In this document: positions 34,642-46,058 of the stretch, piece after piece
How positions within the stretch are numbered: position 1 is the first letter of the stretch
How the letters are laid out: the number at the start of each line of letters is the position of its first letter
Assembly (NCBI GenBank): GCA_008360955.1
Contig: LUCM01004193.1
Span: 343,823 to 407,822 of the forward strand
Length of the DNA: 64,000 nt
Reading direction: 5' to 3'
DNA from: Fasciolopsis buskii
Lineage: Eukaryota; Platyhelminthes; Trematoda; Plagiorchiida; Fasciolidae
Position numbers and translations under genes: made by a program
Notes under the pieces: generated by a model
What the model was told of the DNA's origin: nothing
What the model saw: only the letters and a program-made list of their open reading frames with translations
Databases searched by the model: none

Positions 34642-35162
34642 GCATGGATGGGAGCTGTACAGTTCCATTTTTGGCTTGCCAACATAGTTACGGTGTTTGC
34701 TTTCTACTATCAGAACTGTCATCGCATTCATTCTTCTTAGTCAACTGGAATGAAGCGTCTTTAAGATGCTTCTGACTGCCCACCATTTAGGGATTAAAAT
34801 ACCACTGCTCCATACCTAGTGGGAAATAAACCAAATCGCAGTCAGGTGAAAAATTTCGACAACAAAATCTCTTTCGTTCCCTGCGTTTTTCCTTACCACA
34901 TCAGTCTCTCCGACCTCTGACCCTGGTCCCGGAAAGTTAATTTGCAACTAATACAGTTTATCTCATAGGAGAGATAGAAATGGATAGAATTATTTTAAAA
35001 TAAGGACCAAATATGTATTTCTTACTAGTGTGCGCGACCTTCGTTAGACTGTTGCGTCCTCTGTCTCTCCATCTCGCTTTTGTAGTTGTCCATAATATAG
35101 CATAAGTTCAAGAAAGTATTTATTGAATTCGGGCCTCTTTGGTACTAAAGTCCAGCTCTTAG
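34642..35162. other. Non-coding stretch, no feature recognised
   Basis: No motif, repeat or splice signal was noticed between the candidate ORF and the integrase-like relic. Confidence 0.5.
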
Positions 35163-35375
35163 TCAGTTGCCCAAATTCAGGTGGTCGAGCCGATTTTGCA
35201 ATTCACACTTGGACATGGGTTGATGTACACCGTTGATGATTTCTAACACGAATGAATTGGTGGCCAGGTGAGTTTTTGTTACTTCGTAGTTGGGTTCAAC
35301 TATGACTTTGCTTTGTGAAACAGTTCTTCGACCCTTATGCAGAATACACACAAGAGCTTCATTTCTGCCTATCAA
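35163..35375 (-). pseudogene. Possible Ty3/gypsy integrase C-terminal fragment (minus strand)
   Basis: A 70-codon minus-strand frame reads NEALVCILHKG, then VEPNYEVTKTHLATNSFVLE and NGVHQPMSKCELQNRL. The arrangement fits the SH3-like C-terminal part of a Ty3/gypsy integrase: V-x-V-x-L at the start, then P-x-Y-x-V, then N-x-Y-x-L/V-x-x-x-x-G and a final V-x-x-x-x-L. No catalytic core was found on the minus strand above it, so it is a fragment at best. The plus strand carries a CAG/GTGAGT donor at 35274 in the same place, which may be chance. Confidence 0.3.
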
Positions 35376-35498
35376 ATCCCATAACTTTAATATGCCCTCG
35401 AATAAGTGACATTTATCTCAAAATATTTTAATTAAATTTATTTCGTTCTGGATTAGCGTTTGCAAAAAATTAAGTCTCTTTATTGTGAATTATATAAT

Positions 35499-35645
35499 GT
35501 TAATAACAGCATTGTTGGTAGATGCAATTTGTCAACGTGTCGACTACCGTGGGTAGATTTTCTCAAGGTAGGATTTGCAAAACAAGACTACTCACGATAG
35601 TCGAGTGTTGGCCCACTGCATCTACCAACAACGCTGTTGTTAACA
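35499..35645. repeat. Foldback hairpin, arms about 58 bases
   Basis: The left arm 35499-35556 pairs with the right arm 35588-35645 (about 80-85 percent, counted by eye) around a 31-base loop. The arm core is TTGTTGGTAGATGCA. The bases just to the right (35655-35712) recur at 52329-52376, and part of one arm (AATAACAGTGTTGTTGGT) recurs at 52265-52282. The hairpin thus belongs to a dispersed element, probably a MITE-like foldback. A structured small-RNA precursor is a less likely alternative. Confidence 0.6.
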
Positions 35646-35712
35646 GCAAAACCAATAAGTGACGCATCGATCTTTCGATACAATCCTTACTTCATTCGGT
35701 CCTGATATTCTC
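35646..35712. repeat. Dispersed repeat segment, partner at 52329-52376
   Basis: Shares GCATCGATCTTTCGATACAA and the following CTTACTTCATTCGGTCCTGA block with 52329-52376 in the same orientation, with a few substitutions. It sits beside the foldback hairpin and probably belongs to the same element. Confidence 0.55.
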
Positions 35713-37708
35713 AAAATTAAGTCTCGTTCATGAGCGACAAATTAGGGAGTTCGGTTCTAACTACGTGTACAATTTACGCCCCTCTCAGTAAACTTCTTTA
35801 TCCGCCAGAGCTACTCGTATACTTCAGAAATGTCAGATTACCAATTATCAAAAGTTCACTTTTAGTGGCAATACTATTCTTCTACATTTATTGTCTCGGC
35901 TCAGGTTAACTCAGCCAACTGCTTTATGCACCTAGTTCATTTTAGTTCGCTCGTCAGCATCTTTGTGATGAATGTCGTATGAACATGCATGATTCTAGTG
36001 AAAGCAGCCCAACGTCGCTAATTTTTCTGGTGCAGTAAAGCCTGAGATCAGTCCCATGCAACCAACGCCTGAACCTCTCTGTTTTTTTACACTAGACTGG
36101 ATCCTCGTCTGCTTCCATATAACAGGAAAACTCCGAAGGTTTTCACTGTCGAATCTGCGTGCGCGAGAAGATGGCAACGACAGAATCTTTCAGATTTCTC
36201 GTCTTACTGCCTCGCTATCCTTATTCATTATCTTGGCAAACTCTGTAGAGGGGGTCCGCTTTATAAAATGTCTTCTGACGGCGTTTTGCTGAGTGATAAA
36301 TCCGTATAATCTGATCACATGTGTGCAAAATGCACTTCATCCAATAAATAGATGGCTGCTTACATCTATTTCCCGATGTATATGCTACTCGAGAACTGTT
36401 TTAACATGACTCAGACCAGACTGTCAGAAGCATGGTTCTTTTACCAGCTGCCGCTACAGAGTAGACAGAATCAAACTCGTCAATAAAGCCTCATGAGACC
36501 TAATTCAGTTGCTTCTGTTGAATCTGTTTGGAAATAGACGAGCCAAGGGCAAATCTTTCACTCACTTCGGTTAGCATAGCGAAAACTGAGCCGCCTAGAT
36601 TACTGTCCCACATAAGAAGCATCTACCATCATCCTGATTAGGCAGAAATTGTTTTGAAATGTGACTTTGTTCACTTACGACTCCGGAGCCGCTAGCATCT
36701 ATTCCCAAAACGGGAACCATGACTACAAAATGCATCTTGATATGCATTTGTGTCACTCTTTCATTCACGAACAGTCACGCAAAATTAGTGACAATTTTTG
36801 GACAAAAGGAGTTTCCTGTTGTATCACACAAAATGTAAAAACGGTCCGGTTTATTCAAAGCGGGAGAAAAATTAATATCGCACTTTAAAACTAATACGGG
36901 AAATCCTAAAATACAGACTGTGAAAATTAGGATTTTGCTCGAAGGTGGATAAGCCTAAGTTTGTGGGAACCCCAACCAAACACGTGCTTTGGAGAGCAGG
37001 TGAATTTCGATGACTCTAGATCCAAGTGGCCCGAATTATCAGTACTGCTATTATTATTATTATTGTTGCTGCTTACATTATCATAAACCGGAGTTTCGTT
37101 AGCGATCAATTCTGTGCCAAAGAGATGAGATATAAACTTCGTGTTAGTAAATTCCACAATCAATTATATCGAAATAACCGAAACAGTATAAAATCCATTT
37201 GACGCAGAACAGAGGAAGAAGCAGAATACAGTCACTTGCGCACATCAAGTGGATAAAATTCGCATTGTCGTGCTCGCCACGTGATGAGAAGCTTAGAAAA
37301 TGGCTCGTTATTACGAATTTAGTTTACCCTAAGTTATTTTTCGAGAAGCAATGGCCAGAAACAAAAATGGAGTCAAAGACATTTGTGCCCGGAAACAGAG
37401 CTTTGTGACCGAGGAATTAAAAGTGTTATAAATAATTCGTGTGCCTGATTGTATAGTACGTTGATTGTGACGATGGGTTACCATGGCAATTCTCTGAATC
37501 TACTGGTTTTCTGCGTACAACGAGCGAACTCACCCGTGACAGTATGTTGGAAGCCATGAGTAAATAATACGCAGAAAATGATGAAATACACGCCTTATCC
37601 AAACTGTAATTCGTAGTAGCATGTATATCGACATACCATCATCTACTGGAATATGAACGGTTATGAAAATTTAACATATCTCTTCAATCTTTGTCTAAAT
37701 GTCTAAAG
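35713..37708. other. Non-coding stretch with a TTA microsatellite
   Basis: A (TTA)n patch lies at 37048-37070. The 60-78 codon frames at 35995-36292, 36661-36888 and 36927-37163 lack motifs, and the last is caused by the microsatellite. Confidence 0.45.
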
Positions 37709-37797
37709 GATACGCCCATTTTGCCTCAACCTCGCCCTTGGTCAGCCATCGATGTCATGTGGCCGGTTTCTTCAGCCCCCGGATATCCATTATCCAG
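37709..37797 (+). CDS. Candidate internal exon, Pro-rich, unknown product
   Basis: An acceptor ending TCTAAAG at 37708 and a CCAG/GTACTT donor at 37798 bracket an 89-base frame encoding DTPILPQPRPWSAIDVMWPV and SSAPGYPLS. The Pro/Trp content is unlike surrounding frames. The acceptor tract is only moderate. No neighbouring exons were identified, and the frame continues open to 37939 if the donor is not used. Confidence 0.25.
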
Positions 37798-38561
37798 GTA
37801 CTTCATGAAACTAACTCCAACTTCTACCTGCACACAGAAAGGGGAGATTTCCAAGCCAGTTGTCAGTCTGTTCTATAAAGCAGTACATTCAGTAACTTTG
37901 TATCGTCGCTACCCAGTAATCACGTACATAGGCAGGTAAATAAAATTACAAAAGACACGGTTAACACATCTCAAGAATTGAATAATCATTCGCTGAAGCT
38001 ACGCTCATTTTTATGAAGTTTTTCAGTGCTTCAGAACTTTTGCAGAATTACTCGGGTATCATATCCGCGGATTGTCAACTACCGTTTTTGTTCGCTTTCT
38101 TTTTCTGCGAGATCATCTTGTTGCCACACCAATTTGTTCCATATTCACACACACACAAAGACGTAGCATGACTTACTATTTAAAAGGAACAAGACAATCA
38201 ATGTGTCCAGTCCAACGTTTGAATATTATTTTCGGTGGTCGGGTTGTTGTGCAAGCATTATGAAACAAAATAAAAAATCTGGTAGGATTAATTTTGATCC
38301 AAGAAAACGATAGAATTTGTTCGATTATCACTTGCACCAATGCTATTGCTTATTCATTTACCTCCTTCGTATCACCTGACCAAAACAATATTATGCAGTA
38401 AAATCAGATGATTTGCAGGACGATGCTGTTCTCTGAAAGAATAAAACACCGATTATTCTGAAACAGAAATAATGTCAGTGATTGGTTCTCTTATACAAAC
38501 TACAATGTTTACAAAGCATATGAAGACAGTAAGAAGTCACTGCATGATAGAACAAAGTGTC
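37798..38561. other. Non-coding stretch, no feature recognised
   Basis: A 63-codon frame at 38072-38263 has no motif. A short CA repeat lies at 38146-38157. Confidence 0.5.
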
Positions 38562-39014
38562 TTAGCAGCCTTCGATCACAGACGTGACGAATTTAGTATA
38601 CAGTTTTCGGGGCATTCCAAACTGTCCTAAGGCCCAATTAAATCCTTTAAGTTGTTCTTCTGAAGCCAATGGATTTTCCTGTGTAGGGTTATGGAGTCTG
38701 ATCCGGTTGATTTCAGTCATCCTAGGATTAAAACAGTTGTGGTCAAATAAGTTGGGAACGAGAGAAAGATTATTCAAACGCTGACAGTACTTTATACGGG
38801 AGAAAATTCTGAAAATTTGAATTTGAAAATGAAACTCCATTTTATGAGAGTAATAAAATGCCATTTGGAAGATTTTCCTCAAGGCTGCTGATAGCCGTAT
38901 TTTTCGACACACGAACCCGAATGCATCATCAGCATAACAGTTACTTTGGAAGCTACTTATGCGCCTCTTTGTCAAGCCGAACCCCGTTAGGTTGCGGCAG
39001 AAGCAATTTCTCAA
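38562..39014 (-). other. 150-codon minus-strand open frame, possibly a Penelope-like relic
   Basis: One of the longest frames outside the RTE copies. It contains NCYADDAFGFV near its start, about 65 residues later a segment around NPRMTEINRIRL, and then EQLKGFNWALGQFGMPRKLY. In Penelope-like elements the catalytic Y-V/A-DD-T/A-F box is followed at similar spacing by a polar linker and an L-x-x-NGYP-x-x-F/L motif, so the order is suggestive. The FLDV motif expected between them is not seen, no GIY-YIG domain follows and no upstream reverse transcriptase motifs are found. A chance frame is about as likely. Confidence 0.25.
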
Positions 39015-39706
39015 CAGACAACAGTGTCTCGATGGAATGATGGATACTCTTGCCTATGGCCGTTAGACGTTTTTGATTAAGGCTTTCCCGGCCTATTGCG
39101 CATTAGAAATCAAAACGATCGCCCTGTCACAATTCTGTCATGCTGCTGAAGATGCCCGTTTTAGGGGAAATTCGCGAGCATCTAAAGGAAATCGGCTAAG
39201 GGAAACTTAGCATTAAAGGAAGCAGACTATCAGCAACATTGTGGGCCTCACAAACGGCATTTTGTAAAAAATACGAGTATCAGCATTACTGCGAATGTGG
39301 ACAGTCGAAACTAGGTGAATTCACTAGGAAAAGTTCTATTTCATTACTAAGATTCAACGACACCCTTCATATACCACAAAGTTCATCCAATGACTTAGCA
39401 CTGCTCATGTCTTCTGATTAATGGCAGACAGAAATACACCTGCCAGAGGGCAAGAAAACTGCTATGTTGAGCTCAGAGGGGTTATGTGGAACTGAACCTA
39501 TAGCGTTTTTTCACATTGCCTTTAAAAATTGATGAAGAAGGTATGGAGGACCATGGTCATCTCTCAGACTTTAATTAACCCGGAAAAATAATAATACGTA
39601 CTAGGATCAGTGTAAACAAACCAAGCGACACGAAAACGTTTCCCAACAGTTTGGTTCAGCATGGTTACAAATGACTGGCCATCACAACGAGACTGCAATT
39701 TGACAT
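39015..39706. other. Non-coding stretch left of retrotransposon copy 2
   Basis: A 60-codon frame at 39239-39421 has no motif. The sequence next to the element (…TGCAATTTGACATG) is unrelated to the left flank of copy 1. Confidence 0.5.
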
Positions 39707-40033
39707 GGTGTGACGGCTTGCGTGCCTCCATGACGCAACGAGCTATAGAGGATGGCTTATCTCAAGTCGAAGATCCAATCATATCTGGAAAGTCAATGGA
39801 TGGAGGCCTGACGAAATAGTTCTCTGGTCTTCCCAGTCAGGCGTTGATATGAGTCAGCAGGTCAATCGGAAAAACGAGTGGAAGAATAATTGATCCAAGT
39901 AGATGGGCTTCCACTCAGCTATATCCCGCTGCCTTGCGGTCAGGTTCTTGTCAGAACCAAAGAATTTGATTGACAACCACAATCGTTCTGATTAGCGAGT
40001 GGACGCCCTAGAAGTACCGATCCATCAATCCTC

Positions 40034-41067
40034 ATGAGTTACACTCATACAATTAATTCCGTATTGCATCGGTCGTCGCGCAGGATAATCAGGACCGCGC
40101 TGCCCATTGTATCGAGCGGAGTGGATAGTGATGATCCTACTACTGCCCAGAGTTCTCTCTTTTTTATTCAACCTGTCTCTTCTGTCTCAAACCCAATCTC
40201 TTTGCCCGCTCTGCCTACTCATAATGTCCCCACGAGTTACACGCCCGATACTCGCAACGGTTAGTTGTCAAGTAGTGTAGTAGGTGGCTTTCAGTCTGTT
40301 AGCTCACATTTTCTCAAACCTCGTCAGCCTCTGAATCTCGGTTTCTTCAATGTGCGCACTTTAATGCGGGCTGACCGACAGGCGTGTTTGGTTCTGACAG
40401 TGGACTCACTTTTGATTGATGTCTGCTGTGTGAGTGAAACATGAATTCAGAATTCGAGTAGATCAAATCAACTAACTGCACTTCATGTCTTGTCAAAATA
40501 TTTCCTTCGCACTTCAGGAGACGAAGCGGCTCAAGCGGTGGGTCAACGCGATGTAGCAATAGTCTTGAGTGAGAAGGCCGAATCAGCACTTCTAGACTGG
40601 ATCCCAGTCAACAGTCGCTTGTGCGCCGAGAGACTGCACGGATCAGTCGGCGTCCGAAACATGGTAGTGTTAAGTGCAATCTATTTGTTATCTCGGCATA
40701 CACCCCAACAGACTGCGACGCTGACGTAAAAAGACGAGTTTCATGATGAACTCGTCACCTTAGTTCGGAAGAGAAAAGGCTCTAACATTGTAGTGGTAGA
40801 AGGTGGTTTTAATGCGCAAGTTGAAAAACTGAGTGCATCGGAATCTTGTTTAGGTGGTCGATGCACCTTGCTTGCTCAGCGATTGGGAAAAACCTTCTCC
40901 AATGTTATGCGGACAATCATTTATTCCCATCTGGCACAAATTTCCAACACAGTTCGATGCGCATGGCGACATGGCGCTCTAACTCGACAGGTACTTTGAG
41001 TCAGATTGACCATATTGCGGTAAGCTACAGCTGGCATGGTTCTGACCAGAATTGTAGATCGTACTGA
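40034..41067 (+). pseudogene. Endonuclease region of retrotransposon copy 2
   Basis: Same layout as copy 1: Ser/Pro/Thr-rich leader from ATG 40034, TAG at 40262, GFFNVRTL at about 40336, TGA near 40441, VVEGGFNAQV with the catalytic Asp lost at about 40793, a frame change near 40888, and QIDHIAVS at 41002-41025. One coding difference from copy 1 changes Ile to Met in VGVRNxVVLS. Not functional. Confidence 0.75.
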
Positions 41068-41750
41068 ACCACACACGTCGAATCGGACTATGCGTTAGTT
41101 TTAATACGATTTTTGCTGCAGCTCAACGGCCATAGACACAAGCCACAAACACGATTAGCTGTCGAATGACTGCCTGATTCAGATGTTGGCATCAGCTAGG
41201 AGCAGCAACAGTTCGAGGAACTAAGAACTCCGACGAGCAGCAATGTAGACGAGCAGTGGGATCAAAGTAAGCAGGATATGTATTTGGCAACAGATTTTGC
41301 CTGTGGTCCTAGATATACCATTCATCAAAGATACTGGATCTCACAAGGGTCGTTGGGTCTAATGGAGCAAAATGCCAGCTCGCTAATTGCCAAGAGGTGA
41401 ATAAAATGCATCGACAGTTGCAGCGTCAGCTGACGATAAGCCTTAAGAATGACCGTGAAAACTGGTGGGTCACGGTAGATGAAGAGATGGAAGTAGCGGC
41501 CGCTTCAGGTAATAGTTAAAGCCTGTTTAAGCTTATGCGCGACAGTGGTGGGCAGAGAAATTCGGATAGTGAAGTCGTGTGCGATATGACTGGAGAGCTC
41601 GTCCAGGGTAGACAACAAAGGCTGGATCGTTGTACAGAGCACTTCAAGGATCCGTTTAGCTGGCCACACGCTAACGTACATGGACCGACGTCTGTAGCTA
41701 CGAATCATCGGTAGGTGTCACTTGATCCCCCAACGGAAGTGGAAGTGGAG

Positions 41751-43217
41751 TAGAATATTCGACTTTTGAAGAGAGGAAAAGCAGCCGGTCCCGAATACCT
41801 TCCCCCAGGTCTTTCCAAACTGGGTGGAGAAGGTTTGATGAAATCAATTACGTCCTCGCTTCTGATATTTGGAACAAGAGACGTATTCCCTTATCATGGG
41901 ATGAGTCCTTGATTGTACCCATCTTCAAGAAGGGCACACGGAGTGACTGTAGCAATCATCGTGGGATTAGTTTAACTACGATAGTTATTAAGGTGTTGAC
42001 TTCGATAATGCTGCGTCGTTTGACACCAATTCGCGAAAGTAATATCCGCTAACAGCAGGCCGGATTTCGTCCAGGTCGAGGTTGCATCGACCAGGTATTC
42101 ACTCTCCGACAGATACTCAAAACACGCCACTTGCACTGCCACCCTACGATCGCCGTCTTTCTCGACTTGAAAGGTGCGTTCCACTCAGTGGATCGACCGA
42201 TACGACCGATACTATTGAATGCTCTCCACCGGAAGGGTATGCCAACGAAGTTTGTGAACCTGTTGCGTGCATTGTACTCGCATACGTATGGTCGCGTGAG
42301 GGCATACGGTGAACTATCAAGTTCATTCGAAACGACTCGTGGCGTTCGACAAGATTGTCTCATCTCTCCATTCCTGTTCAACTTCGTCATGGGCGGAGAG
42401 ATAGATGATGCTTCAGGAGGTCTCGAGGATGTAGGAGTCGAACTGGGAAATGGAGGGAAGCTGTGACCTTGATTAGGCAGATGACGTCGTGTGTTTCCGA
42501 ATCCACAGACTATGCACAACGCGCACTAGATGGACTCTCGATGTCTGTAGCTCGATTTGGCACGTGCAAATTGTTGTTGCAAGACAGGACGACAGTAGTG
42601 CCAAACCTGATAGTGGATGTAGAGGACGTGAAGATTTTGGATTGTTTCACCTACCTTGGTAGCTAGGTGTCGAACAATGATAGCTCGGTAGTGGAGGTAA
42701 ACAAGCATATATCCAAGACTCGAACAACTTACGCTGGACTGAATCACTTTTGGCTTCTGCCTGATATTTCACTGAAGTTGAAAGGTCGAGTGTACTGTGC
42801 CGCAGTGTGTTCAGTTCTGTTTTACGGTTGCAAGAAATGGAGTATGCATGTGGGCGATGTTCGTCAGTTAGAGGTTTTCGATCACCGATGTGTACGTAGT
42901 ATGGCTAGAATTGGATGCCGTGACCGAGTGAGTAATGCGGAGGTCAGGAATCAAATACTAAATGCCAATTCTGAGAATACCTTGTTTCAGTGCATGAAAC
43001 TTAGTAGACTACGCTGGTTGGGTCACGTGTTGTGCATGGCGAACATTCGTCTACTACACCATGCTCCATTTTTGTTCTTCCCAAGGAATGTAAGAAACCA
43101 TGCGGAGATCAGCAAATGACGTGGCAACGTGGGATGAGAAAATGTACAGCGAACTTGGGTAAAGTAGATGCCTCACGCCTTCGTGGTTGGGGTCCGAAAG
43201 ACGTGTCAACTGGCTGA
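41751..43217 (+). pseudogene. Reverse transcriptase and C-terminal region of retrotransposon copy 2
   Basis: Motifs are identical to copy 1: KAAGPE block at about 41775, FLDLKGAFHSVDR at 42158-42196, GVRQDCLISPFLFNF at 42341-42385, LD-stop-ADDVV at 42465-42491, and RLRWLGHVL near 43012. The same three frames and the same stops are used. The enzyme cannot be made from this copy. Confidence 0.8.
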
Positions 43218-43489
43218 CTGGAAACATTGAGAGATGTGACAATGAACCGTGAACAGTAGCGATCGCGTTGTCATTTTCTGTCGAATCAGAATGATTGGAA
43301 GAGTTCGCTTGTACAGCTAGCTTGTGTTCCGTGTTTTGTTTACAGCAGCGTCTTATCTTTTCCAACCTGTGCAGGTTCACTCCTTGTTCCCCTTGGACAT
43401 TCACTCTTTTTATAGAAGCATCTGACTCTGTGGCAAAGACAGCGTTTAGTGGGCCTTGTCTTGTTGTTTAATGCTGAATGATGATGATG

Positions 43490-44544
43490 TATGGTCGTAA
43501 CTGTCACTTTCGGAGGAAGGGTCACTTTGTCGAAACCCCCATTACGTCCGACGACATCAACAACAGACTCCGCAGGAAGAAGTGCAATTTAGCCTTTACC
43601 AATAACGAAGTCAATATGTCGATTTCGCAGTTAAGACTCGCTTCGCATTACCGGCTCAGCGTGCGTGATTCTAAGTTGACTTAAACAGAGGTTCTTTCAT
43701 CCATCTGGGCTGACAAAAACAAGAGAATCATCTAAACCGCGAAGGACTCGTTGACCTCTCTACCGAAACTTTTCCTACTAGAGACATATTTTATCCGGTC
43801 ATCGTTTATTCTTGACCTGGATGCAACTTAATCATCCGTAGGAGCCGTTTCGTAGGAACAATCATCAAATTGGAGACCGGCTATCATACAAACTATCTGC
43901 GGCCTAAACGAGTTTTAACGAAAGCTATTTACGACTGGATTGTAACTACTACCCTTCGTTGCATTCGTTAAGCATTTCAGCTTATATCTCTTTGGAAAAC
44001 TAAAAATGTGGCTTTTATTCCTCCCCTATGACCCCATTATTATGCCAACACGGATAGATGTGTCATCAAAAATTTCTGACGCCTCAGAAACAAGCTAAGG
44101 ATATTTTTATGCTGGTGAGGCGGAAACAATTTTGTTAATTCTTCAGAAGCCAATCACTGATTATTCAGTAATACAGAAAGATAGAAAATAACGCATAGTC
44201 TGTAGACTAGTGTTCGCGCACACTGAACCCAAGGCTTGTCCAGTTCACCTCGGCTTTTTTAGCCCTCAGCCTTGAAAGGACGCGCTTTTCTTCTGGTTGC
44301 TACCTTAGAGCATAGTCTACTAGAACGGGAAAATAGAACGGGAGTGAACGATCAACTGCAAGGAGATAGACTTAATAATTTTATAGAAGAGGAGATAGCT
44401 TAAAAACAAGAAGGCGTTCAATCAAAAAGCTTATTGTCGTCCAGCACTGCTTAGATGGATTTCGTGAGCCAATACATGGCAGCCTAAATTCACCTACAAT
44501 TATTTAGTGTTTCGATACTTTTTCCACGTATCTGATTAGTTATC
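43490..44544. other. Non-coding stretch right of retrotransposon copy 2
   Basis: A 68-codon frame at 43478-43684 starts in the element tail and contains a basic segment (NNRLRRKKCNLAF) without a known motif. The rest shows nothing recognisable. Confidence 0.4.
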
Positions 44545-45510
44545 ATGATTTCCTGTCCCGTAAAATAGCATAATACGAGGCAGCTATTCTGTAGACAGGA
44601 ATAAACATGTCCTAACCGCCTTAATCTAACCTTATCTAACGACTTTAACTTAGGATCGAGTACTTTACGCCTAACTTCTGTGTTGTCGACAAAATACTCC
44701 CGTCTTATTTCACCAGCAATACGGAGATAGCAGTGCTTTATCACCGAATGTCTTCACCTATCCGCCACCGACGTCCTCGTTTCTGAATATCATAGTATGT
44801 ACTCGACCTCTGATCGCTAAGAAGATGTCACGCCGATCACAGTGATGCATCAAGTTCGTGAATCCCACTCAGTTTTTCTGTATACATGAAGACAATTCGT
44901 CCTATAAATGACAACTAGGTGAGATTCAACTACCCAGGTAACTATCTAGCCACCTGATCGAGTTGTTCATGTGCAAGGTTCGGCTTAGAGCAAATCCAAC
45001 CATACATTTTACACTTTGAATGTGCAAAACACATAATAAACACTTAATTTATCGATCAGATGATCGAGATATATCTGTAATTTACCTGGAGCTTCACGTA
45101 GTAAGACAACTTTATCTATATGTTCCAAGTCAGACGGTTTCCGGTCTGAGCAAACGTCAATGTGACTGTTCTCTTATGAGGATCGGATGATTTCCCTTAT
45201 AACATTAGTGATTAAGCTGGATAGAAAAGATAAAGGTGGGCAACCCTTTAAAATGACACTTCTTTTGATGAAGTGGAGTAAAATATCGACATAATCTCGA
45301 AATCGGCTTCAGCTGCTGGCACACACCGTTTGCATAAATGGGATGAATTTCTCAGGAACACCCTTTAGTTGGAGACAATGCAAAATAACTGCAAGTCCTA
45401 CGCCGTTTTAACACTAATAAGGACAGAGATCGTGGGCTTATAGGTGTACTTATATTTTGATATATACGGTACAGGAAAGATTTGGTCAGTGCAGCCCGAC
45501 TGGGTCATAA
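44545..45510 (-). pseudogene. Old RTE-like reverse transcriptase relic (minus strand)
   Basis: Strongly decayed element read on the minus strand, with motifs in order over several frames. From high to low coordinate they are SGCTDQIF (about 45490, the GRGCIDQIF block); TISVLISVKTA-stop-D (about 45395-45433, motif A with the FLD Asp changed to Ser); LKGVPEKFI (45343-45369); GCPPLSFLSSLI (45210-45245, motif B GCPLSPFLFNFVI); YLGS (about 44930-44950); RRDIFLAIRGRVHT (44794-44836); NTEVRRKVL (about 44670); and RRLGHV (44605-44624). The same C-terminal order occurs in the two young copies, so it is a related but much older lineage. The catalytic YADD is not legible. Many stops and indels; no boundaries visible. 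Confidence 0.6.
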
Positions 45511-45797
45511 ACCGGTTTGATTTTCACGCCTGCACATCTTTCTCAGACATTAGGTATTCGACAGAGGTACGTTGGATTAGATAATCACGGAACTTGTGCA
45601 TTCAAGCTTTTCAAAACAGAACCAGCAAATAAGCCATAGAGACGATAAATCAGATGCAATATTACATAGGAATACACGAGACCTTCAGGAGTTTCGGGGC
45701 ATCTAGAAGTGTCTAAATCGTAAGGTCGTCTTATCTTCACGAAAGTGTTAACAATGAGCCACGATCATCTGTGATTTCGTGAGACGGTTAAAACTAG

Positions 45798-46058
45798 TTA
45801 TTTGGCGAACATCTTAGTGAGAATCTTCTGGGCAAATGTGGAAACTTCACTTTCAAGTAAATCTAGAAAAGAACCTTCGGAGATTTCATCTAAAATGCCA
45901 TTGCTTGTGAATGGATTGAGATACAGATTTGACATGCGAAACCATCGAGTAACGAAAAACAAGCGGAAAATTCCATAGGATTGGATGTCGGTGCCAGATT
46001 TTAAAACAACGTCAATGCTGTCTTCATTGCTGGTTGTTAGTTTATCTATAGTGATGGG
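45798..46058 (-). CDS. Candidate exon-like open frame (86 codons, minus strand), unknown product
   Basis: On the minus strand the frame is open from 46058 to TAA at 45798-45800, with an acceptor-like ACCCATCACTATAG near 46047. It encodes KLTTSNEDSIDVVLKSGTDI and later NGILDEISEGSFLDLLESE and FAQKILTKMFAK. Composition is protein-like with an acidic amphipathic C-terminus. It lies between two retrotransposon relics on the same strand, so it may be part of an element rather than a host gene; no motif settles this. Confidence 0.3.
   Translation of the reverse strand, partial: PITIDKLTTSNEDSIDVVLKSGTDIQSYGIFRLFFVTRWFRMSNLYLNPFTSNGILDEISEGSFLDLLESEVSTFAQKILTKMFAK

Larger units (their letters stand above)
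39707..43489 (+). mobile_element. RTE-like non-LTR retrotransposon, copy 2, about 3.8 kb, defective
   Basis: Second copy of the element at 20599-24376, in the same orientation, displaced by 19,108 bases. It starts at the same base of the element (TGTGACGGCTTGC at 39709) and ends in a shorter (ATG)n tail (43478-43489). It carries the same disabling stops and frame changes as copy 1. Differences seen by eye are at copy-2 positions 39722, about 40663, 41092, about 41299, 41885 and 43440, one near the tail, and a 15-base segment (43449-43463) absent from copy 1. Flanking DNA is unrelated to that of copy 1 and no target-site duplication is obvious. The shared 5' end makes it likely that this is the true element start or a common truncation point. 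Confidence 0.85.

Noticed and set aside
36927..37163. Asn-repeat containing frame on the minus strand
   Set aside because: The poly-Asn comes from the TTA microsatellite; no other support.
20599..43489. Segmental duplication as the explanation of the two retrotransposon copies
   Set aside because: Similarity stops at the same element ends on both sides and the flanks are unrelated.
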